In this document: piece by piece, positions 36,279 through 44,453 of the stretch
Numbering within the stretch: position 1 is the first letter of the stretch
How the letters are laid out: each line of letters begins with the position of its first letter
Source: Propionivibrio sp.
Lineage (GTDB): Bacteria > Pseudomonadota > Gammaproteobacteria > Burkholderiales > Rhodocyclaceae
Reading direction: 5' to 3'
NCBI RefSeq assembly: GCF_017995515.1
Contig: NZ_JAGOIT010000011.1
Coordinates: 1-50,605 of the forward strand
DNA: 50,605 nucleotides
Made by a program: the position numbers and the translations under genes
The notes under the pieces: generated by a model
What the model was told of the DNA's origin: nothing
The model's database searches: none
What the model saw: only the letters and a program-made list of their open reading frames with translations

Positions 36279-38306
36279 GTGGCTCATTCAGTGTATGGGG
36301 TCTGGGACGGGAAGGTTCACGATTTCCGTTCTCAAGGATCGGCCGGTTTTGAAGTAGCCCTGGCCGGGCTCGACGATTTCGCGCCGGACAATCCGACCAA
36401 GGCGTTCATCGCCAATCGTGGTTTCCTTGTCCTTGATCCGGATATTTCGCTCGCCGGAGCGCTCTGTCAGTACATGAGCCACGCGGCCGGCGAATCCTGC
36501 GGCCGGTGCACGCCGTGTCGCGTCGGCACGCAGCGCATGCGCGATCTGTTGAAAGGCGTCGTCAACGGTTCGGCCCCCGCCGGCGTGTTCAAGGAACTTG
36601 AGGAGCTCGCCGAGCAAGTGAGCAGCACGTCGCTGTGCGGGCTGGGACAGAGTTGCGCACGTGCGCTGCTCGACGCGCTGCGCAACTTTCGCGACGAGCT
36701 GAGGCCGCTGTCGCCGGCGCAGGCGGTTTTCCAGCACAGCTTTGCCTACACGACGGCGCCGTGCATCGAGGCGTGCCCGTCGAAGATCGACGTGCCGAAG
36801 TACATCGACGGCGTGAAAGGCGGCAAGTTCGACTTCGCGCTCGGCGTCATTCTCGAAAAATACTCGATGGCCGCCACCTGCGGACGCGTCTGCGTGCGCT
36901 TCTGCGAGGACGCCTGCCGCCGCGCCGGGGCCGAAGGCGCGGTCGGCATTCGCATGCTCAAGCGCTACGCGGCCGACCAGGCGTTGGCCAACGATCGACT
37001 CAAGTTCACGCGGCCGGCCGTGCAGCACAAGCAGCGCGTCGCGGTGATCGGCGCCGGTCCGGCCGGGATCACCTGCGCCTACAAGCTGCTGCTCGACGGC
37101 TTCCAGGTCGACGTCTTCGATGCGCAGCGATCATCGGGCGGGATGGCGTCGATCGGCATCCCGAGCTATCGGTTGCCGAAGGATGTGGTCAAGGCCGAGA
37201 GCGAAGACATCATCCGCCAGCTCGGCGGCAACTTCTTCTACGGCAAGGTGCTCGGCCGCGACTTCGCGCTGGATACCTTGCTGGCGAGCGGCTATGACGC
37301 GGTGTTTCTCGCCTACGGCGCCAGCCAGGGAGCGACGCTCGGCGTGCGCAACGAGGAGCAGAAACCGGAGGGCTACACCTCGGGCGTCGACTTCCTGCTC
37401 AAGGTGCACAAGCATGTCGAATACGGCGAGCCGTTCGCGGTCGAGGGCGACGTGGTCGTCGTCGGCGGCGGCAACGTGGCGATGGACTGCGGGCGTTCGG
37501 CGCGGCGCATGGGGGCGAAATCGGTGCATCTCGTCTACCGGCGCACCGTCGACGACATGCCGGCGGCACACGATGAAGTCCACGCGGCGCAAGAAGAAGG
37601 CGTCATCTTCCACTGTCTCGTCAATCCGTCGGCGCTGGTCATCGAAAACGGCCGGCTGCAAGGCGTCGAACTCGTACAGATGCGCCAGACCGAAGTCGAC
37701 GCCAAGGGCCGGCGCGGCGTCGAGCCGATTCCTGGCAGCGAATCGTTCATGAGGTGCGATCTCGTCATCGCGGCGATCGGCCAGCAGGTCGACAAGAACG
37801 CCCTGCAGCCGGAAGAAGGCGTCGCGCGCGACCGCTGGAACTGCATCACGGTCGATCCCGATACGCTGGCAACCACGCGCCGTGGCGTCTTTGCCGGCGG
37901 CGACTGCGTGCTCGGGCCGCAGACGCTGGTCAATGCGCTTGATCATGGCGAACGGGCGGCGGCGAGCATCCGCGACTACCTCCTGCACGGCGAGATCCGC
38001 CTAACGCCGGCGTTCCGCATGCAGAAGCTGCTCGCCAGGAACCATCTGCTTGACGGCGAGTGCCTGAACAACCCGGTGCTGCAACGGCCGCGCCTGCCGG
38101 TTCCCGAACGCGACGCCGGCGAGCGCATCGCGAGCTTCGCCGAAGTCGACGGCGTGCTGGCCAAGGAGGATGCCTACGATGAGGCGCGGCGCTGCCTGCG
38201 CTGCTATCGCATCTATTCGATCGTGACCGCGAAGTCGTTGAAGAACGGCAACGGAAATGGGCACGCCGCGGCTCACGAACAGCCACTCACAGCCATTGCG
38301 GGGTAG
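36279..38306 (+). CDS. NuoF-type 4Fe-4S domain fused to GltD-like flavoprotein, hydrogenase partner
   Basis: The 675-aa protein has three modules. Residues about 55-145 resemble only the C-terminal [4Fe-4S] part of NuoF/HydB, with ESCGRCTPCRVGT (C74, C77, C80) and SLCGLGQSC (C120). The FMN/NADH-binding part of NuoF is absent. A Fer4_20 domain follows (C162, C166 in CIEACPSKIDVPKYI). The rest is a GltD/NfnB-type module with an FAD motif VIGAGPAG (from 256) and an NAD(P) motif VGGGNVAMD (from 395). GTG 36279 was chosen by the GGGGGGTGGA upstream and by where the conserved region begins; the frame is open to a TTG at 36192. It precedes hydA by 6 bp, so it is probably its redox partner, linking H2 to NAD(P)H and perhaps a second acceptor. 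Confidence 0.85.
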   Translation: MAHSVYGVWDGKVHDFRSQGSAGFEVALAGLDDFAPDNPTKAFIANRGFLVLDPDISLAGALCQYMSHAAGESCGRCTPCRVGTQRMRDLLKGVVNGSAPAGVFKELEELAEQVSSTSLCGLGQSCARALLDALRNFRDELRPLSPAQAVFQHSFAYTTAPCIEACPSKIDVPKYIDGVKGGKFDFALGVILEKYSMAATCGRVCVRFCEDACRRAGAEGAVGIRMLKRYAADQALANDRLKFTRPAVQHKQRVAVIGAGPAGITCAYKLLLDGFQVDVFDAQRSSGGMASIGIPSYRLPKDVVKAESEDIIRQLGGNFFYGKVLGRDFALDTLLASGYDAVFLAYGASQGATLGVRNEEQKPEGYTSGVDFLLKVHKHVEYGEPFAVEGDVVVVGGGNVAMDCGRSARRMGAKSVHLVYRRTVDDMPAAHDEVHAAQEEGVIFHCLVNPSALVIENGRLQGVELVQMRQTEVDAKGRRGVEPIPGSESFMRCDLVIAAIGQQVDKNALQPEEGVARDRWNCITVDPDTLATTRRGVFAGGDCVLGPQTLVNALDHGERAAASIRDYLLHGEIRLTPAFRMQKLLARNHLLDGECLNNPVLQRPRLPVPERDAGERIASFAEVDGVLAKEDAYDEARRCLRCYRIYSIVTAKSLKNGNGNGHAAAHEQPLTAIAG

Positions 38307-38312
38307 TCATCC

Positions 38313-40127
38313 ATGTACGCCAACATCAACGGCCGTGAAGTCGAATTCAGTGCCAACGAAACGATCCTCGACGTCGCGCGCCGCAACGACGTTCATATCC
38401 CGACGCTGTGCGAACTCCACGACATCGACCACGCGCCTGGGACATGCCGTGTCTGCCTCGTCGAGGTGCACGCAGGGGCGCACGCCGGTGACGACCCGAC
38501 GCCGCGCTATGTGACGGCCTGCGACACGCCGATGGTTGAAGGCTCGAACGTGATGACGCGGACGCACAAGGTGCAGGCGATGCGCCAGCTGCAGATGGAA
38601 ATGACCATGGCCGACCATCGCCAGGATTGCGCCACCTGTCCGCGCACCGGGCGCTGCGAGCTGCTGGTCGCGGCCAACTCGGTTGGCCTGAAGCAAGTGC
38701 GTTTCCGCTACACCGAGGGCTGGAAAGACCTGCCGCCCGACACGGGTAGCCAGCCGATCATCTACGACCGCAGCCGCTGCATCCGCTGCGCGCGCTGCGT
38801 CGCCGTCTGTCGCAAGATCCAGGACGTCGACGCGCTCGAGCTCTCGGGCTGGGGCAACACCGCCGGCGTCCGGCTCAAGGGCGGATCGGTCGACGCTTCG
38901 CCGTGCGTCACCTGCGGTCAATGTGTCATGGTCTGCCCGACCGGCGCCTTGTCCGAGCGCGACCAGACGCAGGAAGTGCTCGATTACCTCGCCGACCCGG
39001 ACATCGTCACCGTGTTTCAGACGGCGCCGGCGATCCGCGTCGGCTTCGGCGAGGAGTTCGGCCTGCCGCCCGGCTCCAACGTCGAGGGGCAGATCATCGC
39101 CGCGCTGCGCAAACTCGGCGCCGACGTGATCCTCGACACCAACTTCGGCGCCGACGTGGTGATCATGGAGGAAGGCACCGAACTGCTCGGCCACCTCAAG
39201 GCGAAGAAGCGCCCGACCTTCACCTCGTGCTGCCCGGCGTGGATCAACTTCGCCGAGAAGCATTACCCGGAGGTGCTGCCGATGCTGTCGACGACGCGCT
39301 CGCCGCAGGCGGTGATGGGCAAGGTCGCCAAGACCTATCTGGCGCGAAAGCGCGGCATCGACCCGAAGATGATGCGCATGATCTCGATCATGCCGTGCAC
39401 GGCGAAGAAGGGCGAGGCGGCGCGCGAACAGCTCACGACCAACGGCATCCCGGACGTCGACATCGTGCTGACCATGCGCGAATTCGCCCGCCTGCTGCGC
39501 CGCGAGGGGATCAACTTGAAGCAGCTCGAACCGTCGACCTACGACGATCCGCTGATGAGCGAGTACTCCGGCGCCGGCGCGATCTTCGGCACCACCGGCG
39601 GCGTCATGGAGGCGGCGGTGCGCACCATGTACTACGTGGTCAACGGCAAGGAGCTGGAGCACGTCGAGGTGGCGCAGCTGCGCGGCTTCGAGAACGTGCG
39701 TTCGGCGCACGTCAATCTCGGCGGCGAATTCGGCGAGATCAAGGTCGCCATGTGCCACGGCCTCAAGGGCACGCGCAAGCTGGTCGAGGCGGTGCTCGAC
39801 GGCTCGGCGGATTTCGACTTCATCGAGATCATGGCCTGCCCGGGGGGGTGCGTCGACGGCGGCGGCACGCTGCGTTCGAAGAAGGCCTATATCCCCTACG
39901 CGATGAAACGGCGCGAGACGATCTTCGACATCGACCGCACCAAGGTGCGCGTGCGCCAGTCGCACAACAACCGGCAGGTGCAGAAGCTCTACGCCGACTA
40001 CCTCGAAAAACCGCACTCGGAAAAGGCGCACCACATGCTGCATACGCACTACACGTCGCGTCCCTGCGGCGTGGAAGCGAACGTCCAGGCCGAGTGGGAC
40101 GAGATCGACGCGCAGGGCAAGCGCTGA
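38313..40127 (+). CDS. hydA: [FeFe] hydrogenase catalytic subunit
   Basis: This 604-aa enzyme interconverts 2 H+ plus 2 e- with H2 at the H-cluster. The N-terminal [2Fe-2S] site is C33, C45, C48, C70; the His-Cys3 [4Fe-4S] site is H102, C106, C109, C115. Two ferredoxin clusters follow at C156-C166 and C198-C208. All H-cluster motifs are intact: TSCCPAW (C306 proton relay, C307 ligand), MPCTAKKGE (C362) and MACPGGCVDGGG (C509, C513). This is the M3 modular form, like clostridial CpI and the A subunit of multimeric hydrogenases. No twin-arginine signal is present, so it is cytoplasmic. A G7 run lies within the last motif (39842-39848). Confidence 0.96.
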   Translation: MYANINGREVEFSANETILDVARRNDVHIPTLCELHDIDHAPGTCRVCLVEVHAGAHAGDDPTPRYVTACDTPMVEGSNVMTRTHKVQAMRQLQMEMTMADHRQDCATCPRTGRCELLVAANSVGLKQVRFRYTEGWKDLPPDTGSQPIIYDRSRCIRCARCVAVCRKIQDVDALELSGWGNTAGVRLKGGSVDASPCVTCGQCVMVCPTGALSERDQTQEVLDYLADPDIVTVFQTAPAIRVGFGEEFGLPPGSNVEGQIIAALRKLGADVILDTNFGADVVIMEEGTELLGHLKAKKRPTFTSCCPAWINFAEKHYPEVLPMLSTTRSPQAVMGKVAKTYLARKRGIDPKMMRMISIMPCTAKKGEAAREQLTTNGIPDVDIVLTMREFARLLRREGINLKQLEPSTYDDPLMSEYSGAGAIFGTTGGVMEAAVRTMYYVVNGKELEHVEVAQLRGFENVRSAHVNLGGEFGEIKVAMCHGLKGTRKLVEAVLDGSADFDFIEIMACPGGCVDGGGTLRSKKAYIPYAMKRRETIFDIDRTKVRVRQSHNNRQVQKLYADYLEKPHSEKAHHMLHTHYTSRPCGVEANVQAEWDEIDAQGKR

Positions 40128-40143
40128 CGCGGAGAGCTTCGAG

Positions 40144-41541
40144 ATGACGCAACAGCAGACAAGCGATTGGCTCAACGCCGGTACGGTCGACGACATCCTG
40201 CACAGCGCGGTGCGTGACGACGGACGAATTCGCGAGGTGCTGCAGAAGGCGCGCGAACTCAAGGGCCTCGACATGGCCGACGTCGCGGCGCTCTGCCACA
40301 TCGCTGCGCCTGAGCAGATCGAGGAGCTGTTCGCCACGGCGCGCCGCGTCAAGGAAGAGATCTACGGGCATCGCATGGTGCTCTTCGCCCCGCTCTACAT
40401 CTCCAATGTGTGCGGCAACGAATGCACCTACTGCGCTTTCCGCGCGTCGAACAAGGCGTTGAAGCGTACCGCGCTCGACATGGAAGGCATCAAGCGCGAC
40501 ACCGCCGAGCTGGTCAGGCAGGGGCACAAGCGCCTGCTGCTGGTGGCCGGCGAAGGCTACTCGGCGGCCAACGGCGGCTTCCGGTACGTGCTCGACGCCA
40601 TCGCCGCCGTCTACGACGTGACCGACGCCAGCGGCAACATCCGCCGCCTCAACGTCAATCTCGCGCCGTTCGACGTCGACGAGTTCCGCCAGCTCAAACA
40701 GGCGGGCATCGGCACCTACCAGCTCTTTCAGGAAACCTACCACCGCCCGACCTATGCCGCGGTACACACCGTCGGCAAGAAGCGCGACTACGACTGGCGG
40801 GCGACGGCTCTCGACCGCGCGATGCATGCCGGCATCGACGACGTCGGCATGGGCGTGCTCTTCGGCCTGCACGACTGGCGCTTCGAACTCCTCAGCCTGA
40901 TGCAGCACATCGCCCATCTCGAGGAGGTGTTCGGCGTCGGCTGCCACACGATCAGCGTGCCGCGCATCGAACCGGCCGATCATTCGGACGTCTCGCTGGC
41001 GCCGCCGGCGCCGGTCAGCGATCTCGACTTCAAGAAGATCATCGCCATCCTGCGGCTCGCCGTGCCCTACACCGGGCTCATCCTGTCGACGCGCGAATCG
41101 GCGGCGATCCGGCGCGAATGCTACGCGCTCGGCGTCTCGCAGATCTCGGCCGGCAGCCGGACCAATCCCGGCGGCTATAGCGGTGAGGAATCGGCTGCCG
41201 GACAGTTCCAGCTCGGCGACCACCGCTCGCTCGACGAGGTCGTGCATGAACTGTCGACGATGGGCTTCATCCCCTCGTTCTGTACGGCGTGTTACCGGCT
41301 CGGCCGTACCGGGCAGGATTTCATGGATCTCGCCAAGCCCGGCCTGATCAAGCTCAAGTGCGATCCGAACGCGGTGACGACCTTCCAGGAGTACCTGATC
41401 GACTACGCCTCGGAATCGGCGCGTTGCGACGGCGAGAGAGCCATCGATGGCGAACTCTCCGGCATGAGCGCCAAGGCGCGAAAGACTTCCGAACGCATGC
41501 TCGCGCGCATCCGCGACGGCCGGCGCGACGTCTACTGCTAG
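40144..41541 (+). CDS. hydG: [FeFe] hydrogenase maturase HydG
   Basis: This 465-aa radical SAM enzyme cleaves tyrosine to give CO and CN- for the H-cluster. The radical SAM cluster is bound by C90, C94 and C97 (CGNECTYC). The C-terminal auxiliary cluster motif C380-X2-C383-X22-C406 (CTACYRLGRTGQD) separates HydG from its homologue ThiH. It follows hydA by 16 bp. Confidence 0.96.
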   Translation: MTQQQTSDWLNAGTVDDILHSAVRDDGRIREVLQKARELKGLDMADVAALCHIAAPEQIEELFATARRVKEEIYGHRMVLFAPLYISNVCGNECTYCAFRASNKALKRTALDMEGIKRDTAELVRQGHKRLLLVAGEGYSAANGGFRYVLDAIAAVYDVTDASGNIRRLNVNLAPFDVDEFRQLKQAGIGTYQLFQETYHRPTYAAVHTVGKKRDYDWRATALDRAMHAGIDDVGMGVLFGLHDWRFELLSLMQHIAHLEEVFGVGCHTISVPRIEPADHSDVSLAPPAPVSDLDFKKIIAILRLAVPYTGLILSTRESAAIRRECYALGVSQISAGSRTNPGGYSGEESAAGQFQLGDHRSLDEVVHELSTMGFIPSFCTACYRLGRTGQDFMDLAKPGLIKLKCDPNAVTTFQEYLIDYASESARCDGERAIDGELSGMSAKARKTSERMLARIRDGRRDVYC

Positions 41542-41556
41542 GCCGCCGGGTGGCAC

Positions 41557-42813
41557 ATGCTTGAAACGCCCAAGGGATTGCGTCTGCACATCGGCCTCTT
41601 TGGCCGTCGCAACAGCGGCAAGTCGACGCTGATGAACGCGCTGATCGGCCAGTCCATTTCGATCGTCTCCGACCAGCCCGGGACGACGACCGATCCGGTC
41701 GAGAAGACGATGGAGCTGTCGCCGCTCGGGCCGGTCGTCTTTGTCGATACGGCCGGCTTTGACGATGTCGGCGAACTCGGCGCGTTGCGCGTCGGGAAGT
41801 CGCGCGCCGTGCTCGAACGCGTCGATGTCGGCCTCGTCGTCGTCGGCGCCGAGGGGCTGGGGCCGTTCGAACACGAGATCATCGACGCCCTGCGCGACGC
41901 CGGAACGCCGCTGCTCGTCGTCTTCAACAAGTCCGATCTCGCGCGGCCGGGGGCGGAAACGCTGGCGCGTCTCGAAGAGGATGGCATCGACAGCGTGATC
42001 GCCGCGGCTGGTCGCGGCGACGGCATCGAACGCGTCAAGGAAGGCCTGTTCCGGCAGGTGCCGGACGCCTGCCTCGTCGACCCGCCGTTCGTCGGCGATC
42101 TCGTGTCGTCGGGCGATACGGTCGTTCTCGTCGTGCCGATCGATCTCGGCGCACCCAAGGGGCGCCTGATCCTGCCGCAGGTCCATGCGCTGCGCGACCT
42201 GCTCGACCACGACGCGCTGGCCCTGATCGTCAAGGAAAGCGAGCTCGCCGCTGCCCTGGCGCGGCTCAATACGCCGCCGCGGCTGGTCGTCTGCGATTCT
42301 CAAGTGGTGCAGCGCGTCGCCGCCGAGACACCACCGGAAATCCGCATGACGACCTTCTCCATCCTCATGGCGCGCATCAAGGGCGACATGCTCGGACTGG
42401 CCGCCGGCGCCGGGGCGCTATCGCGGCTCAAACCGGGCGACCGCGTGCTGATCGCCGAAGCCTGTACGCACCATCCGCGCGAAGACGACATCGGGTGCGT
42501 GAAGATCCCGCGCTGGCTCGCGCACTACGCCGGCGGTGCGCTCGATATCGATGTTCGCGCGGGGAAAGATTTTCCTGAAGACCTCACGCCTTACGCCCTC
42601 GTGGTGCAGTGCGGCGGCTGCACCGTCACGCGCAAGCAGATCCTCGTGCGCCAGTACCGCGCCGCGCGCCAGGGCGTACCGATGACCAACTACGGCATGG
42701 CCATCTCGGTGTCGCAGGGCGTCATCGAGCGCGCGCTGGAGTGTTTTCCGGCGGCGCTGGAGGCGTATCGGCGAGGAACGGTAAGCTCAGAATCGGTTTC
42801 CCGTTCGTGGTGA
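41557..42813 (+). CDS. hydF: [FeFe] hydrogenase maturation GTPase HydF
   Basis: This 418-aa scaffold protein assembles the 2Fe subcluster and passes it to HydA. The N-terminal GTPase domain has GRRNSGKST (16-24), TTTDPVEK, DTAGFDD and NKSD. The C-terminal cluster site is C303-T-H305 and C352-GG-C355. The residue before C352 is Gln (Q351), where many HydF proteins have His (HCxxC). The last dozen residues and the stop codon (TGA 42811-42813) lie at or in the REP-like repeat, so the C-terminal tail was probably rewritten when the repeat arrived. Confidence 0.94.
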   Translation: MLETPKGLRLHIGLFGRRNSGKSTLMNALIGQSISIVSDQPGTTTDPVEKTMELSPLGPVVFVDTAGFDDVGELGALRVGKSRAVLERVDVGLVVVGAEGLGPFEHEIIDALRDAGTPLLVVFNKSDLARPGAETLARLEEDGIDSVIAAAGRGDGIERVKEGLFRQVPDACLVDPPFVGDLVSSGDTVVLVVPIDLGAPKGRLILPQVHALRDLLDHDALALIVKESELAAALARLNTPPRLVVCDSQVVQRVAAETPPEIRMTTFSILMARIKGDMLGLAAGAGALSRLKPGDRVLIAEACTHHPREDDIGCVKIPRWLAHYAGGALDIDVRAGKDFPEDLTPYALVVQCGGCTVTRKQILVRQYRAARQGVPMTNYGMAISVSQGVIERALECFPAALEAYRRGTVSSESVSRSW

Positions 42814-42880
42814 GCTTGTCGAACCATGAACAGGCGCTCCGGGCGGAAAACGCGCCCTTCGACAGGCTCAGGGCGAACGG
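42801..42880. repeat. Inverted pair of REP-like hairpins (REPIN-like), copy 2
   Basis: The unit at 42801-42832 has stem CGTGGT/ACCATG around the loop GAGCTTGTCGA. The unit at 42853-42880, in reverse, has stem CGCCCT/AGGGCG around GAGCCTGTCGA. They face each other across about 20 bp, as in the copy at 103-160. The loop is conserved and the stems differ by paired changes. The element overlaps the end of hydF and lies 91 bp before a GIY-YIG nuclease gene. Confidence 0.8.
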
Positions 42881-42971
42881 TGGTGGGGGTAAATCGGCGT
42901 CCGCTCATAAGACGCGCCTCTGCAAGGTAGTGGTCAGTTGGTGGCGTTTTGTCGAGGGGGAGAGAGGGGCT

Positions 42972-43295
42972 GTGAGCTTTTGGGTTTACATACTTCGTTG
43001 TTCGGACGGAAGCTACTACATCGGCTACACCGATAGTCTTGAACGCCGGATCGGGCAGCACTCGACAGGGGCGATTGCGGGGTGTTACACCTTCGACCGC
43101 CGTCCTCTCTCGCTTGTTTTCTCGCATGAGTTTTCTGCTCGCGAGGAAGCGCTGGCTTCGGAGAGGCAGATCAAGGGATGGGGACGCAAGAAGAAGGAAG
43201 CAATGATTCGCGGCGACTGGGACGAGGTCTCGCGTTTGGCCCACTCGTCCCGTGATGGTTTGCCAGTCTCGCGACCCGGGAAGGACGGAAAATGA
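42972..43295 (+). CDS. Small single-domain GIY-YIG nuclease
   Basis: This 107-aa protein consists of one GIY-YIG domain of the UvrC-N/YhbQ type. The motif is VYILRCSDGSYYIGYT (5-20), then the catalytic Arg region LERRIGQH and the conserved Glu in EEALASERQIKGW. Its cellular role is unknown. It starts with GTG after GAGAGAGG and ends in an ATGA overlap with hydE. Neither hydrogenase maturation nor H2 metabolism needs such an enzyme, so it is probably an insertion into the hyd operon. Genes of this type often stand next to repeats of this kind, as I recall. Confidence 0.87.
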   Translation: MSFWVYILRCSDGSYYIGYTDSLERRIGQHSTGAIAGCYTFDRRPLSLVFSHEFSAREEALASERQIKGWGRKKKEAMIRGDWDEVSRLAHSSRDGLPVSRPGKDGK

Positions 43296-44452
43296 CTGCG
43301 CGGATCGCCATCAAGTGGGCTGCTTCGGAACCAATACCGGCGCCGGTCGAACCCGGGCTTTCCGCCGAAGCCCGCATGCTCGCGGCGAACCTCGATTGCG
43401 GCCGGCCAAATCGCGAACTGTTGCGTCGTATCCTCTCGGTGCAGACGGCCGACGAGGTCGAGGTTGTCCGCCGCGCCGCCGAACGGACGCTGCTCGAACA
43501 CTGCGGCGATACGGTGCGCCTGCGCGGCCTGATCGAGTTCTCCAATCGCTGCACTTCCGATTGCCACTACTGCGGTATCCGACGCAGCAATCGCGCGCCG
43601 ACGCGCTACACGCTGCGGCAGGACGAGATCGTCGAAACGGCGTGCTGGTGTGCCGGGCAGGGCTACGGCTCGGTCGTCCTGCAATCCGGCGAACGGCGCG
43701 ACGCCCGGTTCGTGCGCTTCGTCGGCGACGTGGTGCGCGCGATCAAGGCGGCAACGCTATCGGAGGTTTTGCCCGAGGGCGTTGGCATCACGCTGTGCGT
43801 CGGGGAGCAGTCGCCTGAAACCTACGCCGAGTGGTTCGCCGCCGGTGCGCATCGTTACCTGTTGCGCATGGAGACTTCCTCGCCGCGCCTGTTCGCTGCC
43901 TTGCACCCGGCCGACCAGCGCTACGACTCCCGCGTCGATTGCCTGCGGGCGCTCAAGGCGATCGGTTATCGCGTCGGTACCGGCGTCATGATCGGCTTGC
44001 CGGGGCAGACGCTGGATAGCCTCGTGGATGACCTCTTCTTTTTCCGCGACATCGGCGCCGACATGATCGGCATGGGGCCGTACATCCCGCACGAGCAGGC
44101 GGTGTTGACCGGAACGATTCCTGATGTGCCGACGCGCCTCGGGCTGGCGCTGCGCATGATCGCCGCGACGCGTCTACTGCTGCCGGAGATCAACATCGCC
44201 GCGACGACGGCCTTGCAGACGCTGACGCCTGATGGCCGCGAGCAGGGCCTGCGCTTCGGCGCCAACGTCATCATGCCGCAGGTGACGCCCTTGCATGTCC
44301 GCCGCGACTACACGCTCTACGACGGCAAACCGTGTCTTGACGACAGCGCCGGGCAGTGCGCCCGTTGCCTCGAAAACCGCATCGCATCGGCCGGACGGCG
44401 GATTCTGCGCAACGCCTGGGGCGACCCGGCCGCGGTGCGGCCGCCTGGCTGA
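43292..44452 (+). CDS. hydE: [FeFe] hydrogenase maturase HydE
   Basis: This 386-aa radical SAM enzyme helps build the dithiomethylamine-bridged 2Fe subcluster. The cluster motif is CTSDCHYC (C87, C91, C94), followed by LQSGERRD and LLRMETSSPRLF, and MIGLPGQT. Its ATG overlaps the GIY-YIG stop by 4 bp. It completes the set of three maturases, so HydA can be matured from this locus alone. The stop is one base from the stop of the convergent mscS-type gene. Confidence 0.94.
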   Translation: MTARIAIKWAASEPIPAPVEPGLSAEARMLAANLDCGRPNRELLRRILSVQTADEVEVVRRAAERTLLEHCGDTVRLRGLIEFSNRCTSDCHYCGIRRSNRAPTRYTLRQDEIVETACWCAGQGYGSVVLQSGERRDARFVRFVGDVVRAIKAATLSEVLPEGVGITLCVGEQSPETYAEWFAAGAHRYLLRMETSSPRLFAALHPADQRYDSRVDCLRALKAIGYRVGTGVMIGLPGQTLDSLVDDLFFFRDIGADMIGMGPYIPHEQAVLTGTIPDVPTRLGLALRMIAATRLLLPEINIAATTALQTLTPDGREQGLRFGANVIMPQVTPLHVRRDYTLYDGKPCLDDSAGQCARCLENRIASAGRRILRNAWGDPAAVRPPG

Positions 44453-44453
44453 C

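Noticed and set aside
39829..42303. 824-codon minus-strand open frame across hydA, hydG and hydF
   Set aside because: It is antisense to three well-supported genes, has no recognisable domain and shows the Arg/Asp/Ala-rich composition typical of GC-rich shadow frames.
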